From Nitrososphaerota archaeon (GTDB lineage: Archaea; Thermoproteota; Nitrososphaeria; Nitrososphaerales; Nitrosopumilaceae): 24,736 nucleotides of DNA. The position numbers and the translations under genes are program-made. Below the pieces are notes generated by a model that made no database searches, was not told the DNA's origin, and saw only the letters and a program-made list of their open reading frames with translations. This document shows positions 15,707 through 22,438 of this stretch, in pieces. The DNA is taken from positions 1-24,736 of the forward strand of contig JAUWQG010000004.1 in the NCBI GenBank assembly GCA_030611185.1, read 5' to 3'. Positions within the stretch are counted from its first letter, which is position 1. Each line of letters begins with the position of its first letter.

Positions 15707-17815
15707 TCAGACTATGTAAGGTGACTTGCACTTTGGGCACTTGTCTGTTATTGGTTCGTCTTTAAATCCACACTCACCACAAATTGCAATGCTTCTAACT
15801 AGTTTGAAGGAATTCGTCAACTCTGCAGTTTTTTCTATTGATTTTTTGATATCAGTAATTTTTGCATCATTGGCAATTTGTAAATTCACTGATAGACCAC
15901 CATTTAGAATCTTGGATAATTTATTGCACTCTACAATTTTTTCGCTTTTGCTGGTATAGTCACCAACTTCAGTGGCATTAAGAATTATACCCTGTGTATA
16001 GTTATCAGTATCAGGTACGTTTAGAGATGAATTCTTGCCATATTTTTCACCATCAAGGCTAGCAAATCGGACAGATCCTTCAGTCTCAGTCATGGAAATA
16101 TGAACGGGATCGCCTATTTCCTTACCTTTTTTGGCTCCTACATCTACTGCTGTTTCTATTACTTTATGAAGTATTGCTCTACCGTCTTTGTTGTCTTTAT
16201 AGCCCAAGATGTTAAAGACTGCTTCTTTTAGTCCTACGAGATTGATAACAAGGGAGACTGAACTTCTTTGCATATATTGTGTGTTCTTTGCAAGAATAGG
16301 ATTCAATCCTCTCCTGGTAAGATCAGAAATGTCTTTCTTTCTTAAGGCCATGGAGGATAATGCTGGTTTCATAAGAAGTGCAAGTCTTGCTCTAAAGTAA
16401 GTTTCATCTTTGTTTGATTCAAATGCAAGTCTTGGGAGATTTATTGAAACAGACTGTAAGTTAATTGCAAGAGGTCCAGAATTTTTAGTTGTGCCATTTG
16501 TAATTCCATAACTTGAAATCTGGTTTTTTGTAAATGTTACTTTTCCTCCAATAGAAATTATTTCAGCTACTTGCTGTGAAACATCTGTAATCTTTCCTTT
16601 GGAATAATCTATAATCAAACCAATCTTTGGAAGAGGTGTTATTTTTGTATAATTTTGATATGCATTAATTATTGCATTAATGATTTTGGTATCAGAACCC
16701 AAAGCTAGTCTAATTGAAATATTGGTATTTGTTTTGTTGTAGTTTGATGTTGTCGATGAAGTAGCAAATGCATTTGTTAATTTTTGTTGTAGTTCTTCAA
16801 TATTCTTTGATTGTTTACTAAACAATGAAACAATTCCATCAAGAACAATTTCTTGTGAAGCTTCTTTTGAAAGTAAAGATATGATAATAGATAAAGAAGA
16901 TGTAATATCATCAAGTGACTTTGATGATGGCACTCTTGATACATCAAGATATTTTCCACCAAGAACAATTCCATCTTCAATGAGTTCTTTTACATTTACA
17001 AAAATCGTATCTGGAATCATTGACCATATACCAGGATTTGATATGTGTAAATCTCCAGAAAGATGTGAATCAGCAACATCTTTTGGTAAGATATTGGTTA
17101 GTAGGTGTTCGGCAAATACTCGCTGACCTGTAGTAAATAACAAGCCATCTGCACCATTTCCTACATTTTCTAGGTTTGAGAGCATTTCTTGAATATCATA
17201 AACAGGTAGACCTAGGCGTGCAAGTTTATTGCGGTATTCTTCATGACCGTGCTCTAATAGGACAGAGTTGACCATTTCTCGAATTAATGAGCCTGTGAGA
17301 TATGTGGTCTGATATTTGTAAATTCTATTTTCAACTTCTTCCGTAATTTTTTGGGCTAGTTCTAATGGAAGACTTCCTTCTCTTACAAGAGATTGAATAA
17401 TTTTATGGGAATTAAATTCCTCAATTGATTCATGGGATGTTCTAACATACATTTTTCCACTTTCAATAATTGATCTTTCTTCAATTTGTCTTGCTAAACT
17501 CAAAACAAGTTTTCCAAGATTTGTGATGGTATAACGTCTTTCAGATTTGTTTAATGCAACAAGTGATTGTCTTAATAATTTTCTTAGGTGATATGCAAAT
17601 TTGCCACTTTCTTTTTTTGATTTGAATCCAGCAAGTGATTTTAATTCAGAGTAGGTCAAAGGGCCTTTGGAATTTAAAATTCTCAAGATATCAATTCGGT
17701 TAGGACTTGCCATGACAGAAAAGATCATTCTGACTCGCTTTGATGTGGATTGAAGAATGCTACCTTTCTTTGGTTCTTCGAGTTCGTCGAATTCTTCACT
17801 CATATCCATATTCAT
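15707..17815 (-). CDS. Winged-helix / ATP-cone / NrdD-like pseudoenzyme, candidate dNTP-sensing regulator
   Basis: The 702-residue protein has three parts. Residues about 25-110 form an ArsR-type winged helix (SPNRIDILRILNSKGPLTYSEL, FAYHLRKLLRQSLVA). Residues about 122-208 form an ATP-cone (VRTSHESIEEFNSHKIIQSL). Residues about 222-702 follow the anaerobic reductase NrdD: SGDLHISNPG (253-262), VSINLPRLAF (456-465), an LVGLKEAVFNILG segment, MTETEGSVRFASLD, and a zinc ribbon of Cys679, Cys682, Cys693 and Cys696. The NrdD glycyl-radical tail after the zinc ribbon is missing, and the usual MCC-type Cys pair is missing; outside the ribbon the only Cys is Cys630. It is therefore probably not an enzyme but a nucleotide-sensing transcription factor. 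Genes on both sides are on the same strand. Confidence 0.85.
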   Translation of the reverse strand: MNMDMSEEFDELEEPKKGSILQSTSKRVRMIFSVMASPNRIDILRILNSKGPLTYSELKSLAGFKSKKESGKFAYHLRKLLRQSLVALNKSERRYTITNLGKLVLSLARQIEERSIIESGKMYVRTSHESIEEFNSHKIIQSLVREGSLPLELAQKITEEVENRIYKYQTTYLTGSLIREMVNSVLLEHGHEEYRNKLARLGLPVYDIQEMLSNLENVGNGADGLLFTTGQRVFAEHLLTNILPKDVADSHLSGDLHISNPGIWSMIPDTIFVNVKELIEDGIVLGGKYLDVSRVPSSKSLDDITSSLSIIISLLSKEASQEIVLDGIVSLFSKQSKNIEELQQKLTNAFATSSTTSNYNKTNTNISIRLALGSDTKIINAIINAYQNYTKITPLPKIGLIIDYSKGKITDVSQQVAEIISIGGKVTFTKNQISSYGITNGTTKNSGPLAINLQSVSINLPRLAFESNKDETYFRARLALLMKPALSSMALRKKDISDLTRRGLNPILAKNTQYMQRSSVSLVINLVGLKEAVFNILGYKDNKDGRAILHKVIETAVDVGAKKGKEIGDPVHISMTETEGSVRFASLDGEKYGKNSSLNVPDTDNYTQGIILNATEVGDYTSKSEKIVECNKLSKILNGGLSVNLQIANDAKITDIKKSIEKTAELTNSFKLVRSIAICGECGFKDEPITDKCPKCKSPYIV

Positions 17816-17848
17816 GACTAAAAAAAGGAGTAATTAAGACTTGTGACT

Positions 17849-17975
17849 GGATAATTTTTTAAAAAATTAGATCAAATTTTGGGGTTTGGATCATTTTTTT
17901 AAAAATTGGATCAGTTCCTAATGGTATTAGATCATTTTTTGATCTGTTGGGATCATTTTTTTAAAAATTGGATCA
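17849..17975. repeat. Phased GATC array with three copies of a 26-bp unit
   Basis: GATC occurs at 17870, 17889, 17909, 17930, 17941, 17951 and 17971: steps of 19, 20, 21, 11, 10 and 20 bp, close to whole helical turns. Two perfect copies of a 26-bp unit (17888-17913 and 17950-17975), made of GGATCA, a T7A5 tract, TT and a second GGATCA, are joined by a third copy with three mismatches at 17849-17874. AGATCA and TGATCT form an inverted pair at 17929-17945. The array lies between the start of the winged-helix fusion gene and the stop of the zinc-ribbon gene, so it is probably the operator of the former. The last unit overlaps the zinc-ribbon stop codon. Confidence 0.8.
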
Positions 17976-18134
17976 TTTTTCTTGAACATCAAGAGAGAAT
18001 TCTGATGTTGATAATGTTTGTCCACATGAAGGACATTTTCCTTTGTAATGTTTCATTACATCTTTTAGAGCTTTAAGCATTTTCATGGTTGTGATCTTTT
18101 CACCACATTTTCCACATGTAACTTCTACAGACAT
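17973..18134 (-). CDS. 53-residue two-CxxC zinc-ribbon protein
   Basis: This minus-strand ATG frame encodes 53 residues: MSVEVTCGKCGEKITTMKML, a basic helical middle (ALKDVMKHYKGK), then CPSCGQTLSTSEFSLDVQEK. The two CxxC knuckles form a rubredoxin-like zinc ribbon. It is below common length cut-offs. It is on the same strand as, and directly upstream of, the winged-helix/NrdD-like gene, so it may be co-transcribed with it. The GATC array covers its last codons. A TATA-like TTATAAAAT lies near 18181-18189 on the minus strand, about 50 nt upstream. The function is unknown; a DNA- or protein-binding role is plausible. Confidence 0.75.
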   Translation of the reverse strand: MSVEVTCGKCGEKITTMKMLKALKDVMKHYKGKCPSCGQTLSTSEFSLDVQEK

Positions 18135-18204
18135 AAAGATGATCAGAAATACAAAATAATTAAGAATCGATTATGATTTTATTTTATAAGTTTACTAAAT
18201 TATT

Positions 18205-18570
18205 TTACTGCTTTTCAATGACAATTCCCCGTTCATCAAAACCAGTAATTTTAGCTCTGGTTCCAACAGGAAGATCTGCAGGGGTAGCAATATCTGCCAT
18301 AAATCCCGAAATTCTTAATTCGGCATTATCCAAAAGCATTACAACAAAGGCATATGGAGTATATTTTTCAAAGCCTGCAGGAGCGACTGTAATTATGGTG
18401 TAGGTAGCAATTGCGCCTGTGCCCTCTAAAAGGACATTCTCAAATCCCTTGCTGCCACATTTTAGGCAATAATAGGCAGTTGATAAATGAAGATATCCAC
18501 AGCTAGTACATTTGTGAGTTAAGAGTTTACCCTGTTTAGCATTTTCAATAACTTGTTCTTCAACAGACAT
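18205..18570 (-). CDS. DUF35 OB-fold protein with zinc ribbon, thiolase partner
   Basis: The 121-residue protein has an N-terminal helix, a rubredoxin-like zinc ribbon (Cys21, Cys24, Cys35, Cys38) and an OB-fold (GTGAIATYTIITVAP ... YAFVVMLLDNAELRISGFM). DUF35 proteins bind acyl-CoA and bridge archaeal acetoacetyl-CoA thiolase to HMG-CoA synthase, or act with SCP-x-type thiolases. The ATG at 18570 comes 1 nt after the thiolase stop, so the pair is an operon and probably a complex. A longer in-frame start at 18621 exists but would add residues overlapping the thiolase gene, so it was not used. Confidence 0.88.
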   Translation of the reverse strand: MSVEEQVIENAKQGKLLTHKCTSCGYLHLSTAYYCLKCGSKGFENVLLEGTGAIATYTIITVAPAGFEKYTPYAFVVMLLDNAELRISGFMADIATPADLPVGTRAKITGFDERGIVIEKQ

Positions 18571-18571
18571 T

Positions 18572-19732
18572 TTACACACTCTGGAAAATATGAACAGCAC
18601 AACTTGCACCAGTTGCGCCAAAGTTATGAGTTAAACCAACTTTTGCATCTTTAACGGTTCTTGCTCCTGCTTTTCCGGTTAATTGATCAAATACTTCTAC
18701 TACTTGTCCAATACCAGTAGCTCCAATTGGATGTCCTTTTGATTTAAGACCTCCTGAAGGATTAATTGAAATATCAGAATTTAATTTTGTTCTATCTTCA
18801 CGAACAGCTTCAACACCTTTTCCTTTCTCAAAGAATCCCAAGTCTTCAGTATCAACTACTTCTGCAATTGTAAAGCAATCATGTACTTCTGCAAAGTCAA
18901 TGTCTTTTGCAGTTACACCTGCCATTTTGTAGGCCTGCTCAGCTGCAATCTTTGTACTTGGAATTGTAGTTAAATGTTCACGTCCTTGTAATGCAGCTGG
19001 TGATCCACCTCTACCCGAACCAGTTACTTCAATATAATCACCACCATGTGCTTTTGCAAACTTTTCAGAACAAAGAATAACAGAGCTTGCACCATCAGAG
19101 AATGGACAGCAATCATAAAGCTTTAGAGGACTTGCAACTACTGGAGAATTCATCACATCATCAACTGTAATTTTTTTCTGCATGTGAGCTTTTGGATTTA
19201 ATACACCATTTTCATGATTCTTTACTGCAACTTTTGCAAAGTCTTCTTCAGTTGCATCAAATTCTGTCAAGTAAGCGCGAGCCATTGATGCAAATAATCC
19301 AGGAAATGATGCACCAGCTTGACCTTCATAGAAAAAGTCAGAACAATAGGCAAAGTAGGTTGTTGTCCATTCTGTGCCTGTGTGAGTTACTTTTTCAACA
19401 CCAGTTGCTATAAGACAATCATAAAATCCTGCTGCAATATTTGCATAGGCCTCTCTAAAAGATACAGAGCCACTTCCACAGGCAGACTCTATTGTTAATG
19501 ATGGTTTATCTGGAATTCCTAATCTGCTCATTAAGACAGGTCCGATATGTACCTGCTTGTCTGCAACTCCGAAGACATTTGAAATATAGGATGCTTGGAT
19601 ATCTTTAGGTCCAATTCCTGCGCTTTCTATGGCTAAGACTGATGCTTGGGTAGTAATATCTGCAAGGCTATCTGCCAATTTTCCATATTTGGTACTGCCA
19701 GCACCAAGAACACAAACCTTTTCCACTAACAA
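18572..19732 (-). CDS. SCP-x-type thiolase (acetyl-CoA C-acetyltransferase)
   Basis: The 386-residue thiolase has the nucleophile Cys85 in ESACGSGSVSF, the His284/Cys286 pair in EVHDCFTIAE, and His334 in NPSGGLKSKGHPIGATG. The C-terminal GLTHNFGATGASCAVHIF is where thiolases keep their second Cys. Its DUF35 partner follows after 1 nt. The start is TTG. In these archaea such an enzyme could cleave acetoacetyl-CoA to two acetyl-CoA as the last step of the hydroxypropionate/hydroxybutyrate cycle, or condense acetyl-CoA towards mevalonate. HMG-CoA synthase is not in the window. The physiological direction cannot be read from the sequence. Confidence 0.9.
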   Translation of the reverse strand: MLVEKVCVLGAGSTKYGKLADSLADITTQASVLAIESAGIGPKDIQASYISNVFGVADKQVHIGPVLMSRLGIPDKPSLTIESACGSGSVSFREAYANIAAGFYDCLIATGVEKVTHTGTEWTTTYFAYCSDFFYEGQAGASFPGLFASMARAYLTEFDATEEDFAKVAVKNHENGVLNPKAHMQKKITVDDVMNSPVVASPLKLYDCCPFSDGASSVILCSEKFAKAHGGDYIEVTGSGRGGSPAALQGREHLTTIPSTKIAAEQAYKMAGVTAKDIDFAEVHDCFTIAEVVDTEDLGFFEKGKGVEAVREDRTKLNSDISINPSGGLKSKGHPIGATGIGQVVEVFDQLTGKAGARTVKDAKVGLTHNFGATGASCAVHIFQSV

Positions 19733-19748
19733 GACTGACTATATTCCC

Positions 19749-19758
19749 TATAAAAATA
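19749..19758. promoter_or_regulatory. Shared TATA element of the divergent thiolase and zinc-finger genes
   Basis: TATAAAAATA is almost symmetric and lies between two divergent start codons 51 bp apart. It is 26 nt from the minus-strand TTG of the thiolase and 35 nt from the plus-strand ATG at 19784, so one element could serve both directions. Confidence 0.5.
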
Positions 19759-19783
19759 GTTTTAGCAAAATCAGTAAAAGAAA

Positions 19784-20251
19784 ATGCCAAGAAAAAAAGT
19801 ACAGCTTCAAACAATCCAAGTAAAGGAGAATAAACAAAGACATACTGTAAAGTCTACAAAATCCAGAGTCTCAATCTTCAAAAAAGAGATCGCACAATAC
19901 TTTGACAGTAATGGATTTCTTTCTTGGTCATCCAAAGAAAAAAAGTACGTTATCTTGGGAACAAACACTCCAAAGAAGGGACTGGTACAATGTCCAGAGT
20001 GTAAGATTGGTCAGTTGATGGTTATTCGATCAAGAACAACTCGAAAGAGATTCATGGGATGTTCAAATTTTTACGGTGGTTGCAAAGCATCATCTCCTCT
20101 TTTGCAAAAAGCAAAGCTTCGAGCAATTAAAGCATCATGTGAAGAGTGTAAATGGCCAATGGTGATTTTTCGTTATTCACGAAAACAAAAGTGGTCTAGA
20201 CAGTGCGCTAACTTTAATTGCAAAAGTAGGAAACCTAAGCCTTCAAGTTAG
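19784..20251 (+). CDS. Stand-alone topoisomerase I-type zinc-finger protein
   Basis: The 155-residue protein lacks any topoisomerase catalytic domain but has two C4 zinc fingers of the type at the C-terminus of topoisomerase I. Finger one uses Cys70, Cys73, Cys93 and Cys100, with the typical RKRFMGCSNF and GGCKASSPL segments. Finger two uses Cys119, Cys122, Cys141 and Cys146, with RQCANFNCKSRK. The N-terminal 60 residues are basic. It probably binds nucleic acid. Its last 17 nt overlap the convergent nitrilase-family gene. The exact role is unknown; it could be a partner of a topoisomerase or an RNA-binding protein. Confidence 0.8.
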   Translation: MPRKKVQLQTIQVKENKQRHTVKSTKSRVSIFKKEIAQYFDSNGFLSWSSKEKKYVILGTNTPKKGLVQCPECKIGQLMVIRSRTTRKRFMGCSNFYGGCKASSPLLQKAKLRAIKASCEECKWPMVIFRYSRKQKWSRQCANFNCKSRKPKPSS

Positions 20252-21041
20252 CATAAACATCTATTCTTCTGTTTTTAAGTAGTGGTAGGACTTTGCGAAT
20301 TTGTTTTATCTTTTTTAATTCAATGTTGACATATCCTATTCCTTGCTTCTTTTTCATGTCAAGTAAAATTTTTCCGTATGGATCTACTACAACACTACGT
20401 CCACAGTAGATGTTACCTACTTGATCAGGTGCTATAACGTAACATCCATTCTCAATTGCACGAGTCTTGTTAATTGTTATCCAATGTTCTTCTTTCATGT
20501 CACCTTTTACCCATGCAGATGGTGCAACTAAAACCTCAGAGCCTGAAGATGCAAGTGATCTTGACATTTCAGGAAATCTCAAGTCATAGCAGATCATCAT
20601 GCCTACTTTGCCAATTGATGTCTTTACGGGTTTGGTAATTTTAGAACCTGATGTCATTTTATCTGATTCCCTAAATCCTAGCGCATCATAGAGGTGAATT
20701 TTTCTATAAGTTGAGATTACTTTGCCTGTTTTGTCAATTACAAATGAAGTATCATAGACACGGTTTTTTTTATTACTCTTTTCATAAAATGAACCAATCA
20801 CCTGAATTCTATATTGTTTTGCAGTTTTTGCTATTGTGTTTACAAAATTGCCATTAATTTTTTCAGCTAAACTTGCTAGTTGTTTTGGTGTTTGAGATGA
20901 GTTAGTGTAAAACATCATAAATTCTGGGAATGCCACAAGCGCTGCTTTGTTTTGTGCTGCCTTTGAAATGTAATTAATAATTTTTTTTAGATTAGTTTCT
21001 TTGTTAGTAGAGGCCTTAAACTGAACAACTCCTACTTTCAT
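20235..21041 (-). CDS. Nitrilase-superfamily amidohydrolase (omega-amidase/Nit-like)
   Basis: The 268-residue enzyme carries the family's Glu-Lys-Cys triad: Glu40 in VAFPEFMM, Lys114 in TYRKIHLYDALGF and Cys151 in MMICYDLRFPEMSR. These enzymes hydrolyse carbon-nitrogen bonds of small amides, such as alpha-ketoglutaramate or deaminated glutathione. The KIHLYD and CYDLRFPE signatures fit the Nit1/Nit2-like branch rather than true nitrilases, but the substrate cannot be settled. Length is normal and no signal peptide is present. It converges on the zinc-finger gene. Confidence 0.9.
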   Translation of the reverse strand: MKVGVVQFKASTNKETNLKKIINYISKAAQNKAALVAFPEFMMFYTNSSQTPKQLASLAEKINGNFVNTIAKTAKQYRIQVIGSFYEKSNKKNRVYDTSFVIDKTGKVISTYRKIHLYDALGFRESDKMTSGSKITKPVKTSIGKVGMMICYDLRFPEMSRSLASSGSEVLVAPSAWVKGDMKEEHWITINKTRAIENGCYVIAPDQVGNIYCGRSVVVDPYGKILLDMKKKQGIGYVNIELKKIKQIRKVLPLLKNRRIDVYANLKA

Positions 21042-21130
21042 AGAATTTGTAGTTATAAATTAGAATAAAAGTATAGAGAAGCCTGATTGTTTTGGACTAG
21101 TAATAAATAGTTGGAACCAGAAGTAAAATT

Positions 21131-21250
21131 ATGACACAAGAAAGTAAATGCCCTTACTGTGAATCTATCTTTGAGAACAACGAACAACTATCAACCCACA
21201 TTGATAAAATTCATAACAACGAAGATGCAATAGGTACCCAAGGACTCTAA
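21131..21250 (+). CDS. 39-residue single C2H2 zinc-finger protein
   Basis: An ATG frame encodes 39 residues with a perfect classical finger: CPYCESIFENNEQLSTHIDKIH, that is C-x2-C-x12-H-x4-H, with the hydrophobic Phe and Leu at the usual core positions. The first residues (MTQESK) and the end (NNEDAIGTQGL) are short. The finger could bind DNA, RNA or protein. It is too small for most gene finders. It is followed by an inverted repeat 24 nt after the stop. One finger alone rarely binds DNA specifically, so it may dimerise or act with a partner. Confidence 0.75.
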   Translation: MTQESKCPYCESIFENNEQLSTHIDKIHNNEDAIGTQGL

Positions 21251-21274
21251 GTTTATCATTTTACATTATTTTTG

Positions 21275-21299
21275 ATGGTACAATTAGCTAATGTACCAT
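21275..21299 (+). terminator. 25-bp inverted repeat after the zinc-finger gene
   Basis: ATGGTACA and TGTACCAT are perfect complementary arms, and the loop ATTAGCTAA continues the symmetry with one unpaired A. A short T-run follows. As RNA it is a stable hairpin and may be the 3' end of the zinc-finger transcript; as DNA it is a near-perfect palindrome that a dimeric regulator could bind. Confidence 0.5.
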
Positions 21300-21388
21300 T
21301 TTGTTATTATGTAAATTTAATCTAAATTATGTATACGACCAATGTGTGTATGTCTATCCCTGTGACTAGAAGGGAAAATAGTCCAGTC

Positions 21389-21403
21389 TTTTTTTTAAAA
21401 AAA
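21389..21403. terminator. T8A7 tract, bidirectional terminator
   Basis: Eight T residues are followed at once by seven A residues, just beyond the stop of the minus-strand tautomerase gene (TAA at 21407-21409). The A-run is a T-run on the minus strand. It would stop transcription from both sides by the archaeal oligo-T mechanism. Confidence 0.6.
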
Positions 21404-21406
21404 TAA

Positions 21407-21583
21407 TTAAAGTTGGTTTCCTGCCAAAAACCAGTTTTCCTTTGGATTATCCTCAAAGACTACAATTACATGATTCTCTTTTGTTTTTAGAATCTCAACA
21501 GCTGATTTTGTGATAGCTTTTGCGTATTCGTCTTTTTGTTCTTGAGATCTTCCAGGATACATTGCTACTGTTATCAAGGGCAT
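21407..21583 (-). CDS. 4-oxalocrotonate tautomerase-like protein
   Basis: The 58-residue frame begins MPLITVAMYPGRSQEQKDEY, so after Met removal the N-terminal proline becomes Pro1, the catalytic base of the 4-OT family. The rest follows the beta-alpha-beta pattern (AKAITKSAVEIL, then HVIVVFEDNPKENWFLAGN) with a conserved Trp. Such proteins form hexamers and tautomerise keto/enol substrates. No aromatic meta-cleavage genes are nearby, so the substrate is unknown. It is too short for common cut-offs. The rhomboid gene ends 38 nt upstream on the same strand, so they may be co-transcribed. Confidence 0.88.
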   Translation of the reverse strand: MPLITVAMYPGRSQEQKDEYAKAITKSAVEILKTKENHVIVVFEDNPKENWFLAGNQL

Positions 21584-21621
21584 AACTAGTCTGAAATAAT
21601 TCGTTGATTTATTCTTTAGAG

Positions 21622-22398
21622 TTAATAATCTGGCCTATATCCATAACGAGTTCCATAAGTAAAATCAGAACTATGTGTTTTCTTGTATAGATAACCTGTT
21701 GCAAGTCCTACTACAAATCCGCCAATGTGAGCAAGATATGCCACACCTCCACCTGCAACACCGAATCCTCCTATGAAAAATGGAAGTAAGTTTTGAAAGA
21801 CTAGCCAAAATGGTAAGAACCATCTAGCTTGAATGTGCATCATTCTCCAAAAGAATCCCAACATCAAAAAGGTCTGAATTTTTGCTTTTGGAAAAATAAC
21901 CAAGTAAGCACCTAGCACTCCAGATATTGCACCAGATGCTCCAACTGCAGGTATTGGACTTGTAGCATCGCCCAATATGTGCAATAAGCCTGCAAGTATT
22001 CCCCATAGAAGATAAATTCCAAGATATTTTATTTTTCCAAACTTTGCCTCGATGTTATCACCAAATATCCACAAAAACAACATGTTACCACCAAGATGCA
22101 TGGCACCACCATGCAAAAAGGTAGAACTTAGAAGAGAAATGTATGGTTCACTAGGACATTGAATAACTTCTGGTCCTGCACCAAAGTCAATTGTTGATGC
22201 TGAGGCACCTGAAATACAATTTGGGACAGCTCCCCAGTTGTAAAACAAGTCAAATGCATTTTGATTGTTAAATTCAAGAAATTGCCCAGTGTAAGCAATT
22301 TCAATTACAAATACAACTACATTAATGATAATTAATGCATAAGTTACAGTTGGTTTGAATCCGGGAGGATGCGGATTTTCATCTCGTAGTGGTAACAT
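21622..22398 (-). CDS. Rhomboid-family intramembrane serine protease
   Basis: The 258-residue polytopic protein has six or more membrane segments and the rhomboid catalytic residues: Ser155 in AVGASGAISG, His224 in YLAHIGGF, and the oxyanion-type HLGGNMLFLW with Asn105. Rhomboids cut membrane proteins within the bilayer. The loop between the first two membrane segments (about residues 38-85) is long and contains two Cys (61, 81), which might form an external disulfide. The C-terminal tail is short and Tyr-rich. Substrates are unknown. The adjacent exported proteins are possible clients, by position only. Confidence 0.92.
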   Translation of the reverse strand: MLPLRDENPHPPGFKPTVTYALIIINVVVFVIEIAYTGQFLEFNNQNAFDLFYNWGAVPNCISGASASTIDFGAGPEVIQCPSEPYISLLSSTFLHGGAMHLGGNMLFLWIFGDNIEAKFGKIKYLGIYLLWGILAGLLHILGDATSPIPAVGASGAISGVLGAYLVIFPKAKIQTFLMLGFFWRMMHIQARWFLPFWLVFQNLLPFFIGGFGVAGGGVAYLAHIGGFVVGLATGYLYKKTHSSDFTYGTRYGYRPDY

Positions 22399-22438
22399 TA
22401 GATGTTTAGCTTCGATAAAAATCGTATAATAAGATTAT

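Noticed and set aside
16777..17126. Short frames inside the NrdD-like gene on both strands
   Set aside because: They are shadows of a long, well-supported coding frame and have no domain pattern of their own.
15707..17815. A working anaerobic ribonucleotide reductase
   Set aside because: The frame ends after the zinc ribbon without the glycyl-radical motif, the conserved Cys pair is absent, and no NrdG activase gene is in the window.
17849..17975. GATC repeats as a CRISPR array or replication origin
   Set aside because: Units and spacers are far too short and not of uniform length for CRISPR, there are no cas genes, and no Cdc6/Orc gene or origin boxes are nearby.
18570..18621. Longer start for the DUF35 protein at 18621
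   Set aside because: It adds a hydrophobic N-terminus encoded by the end of the thiolase gene. The ATG at 18570 gives the normal family start and a 1-nt gap.
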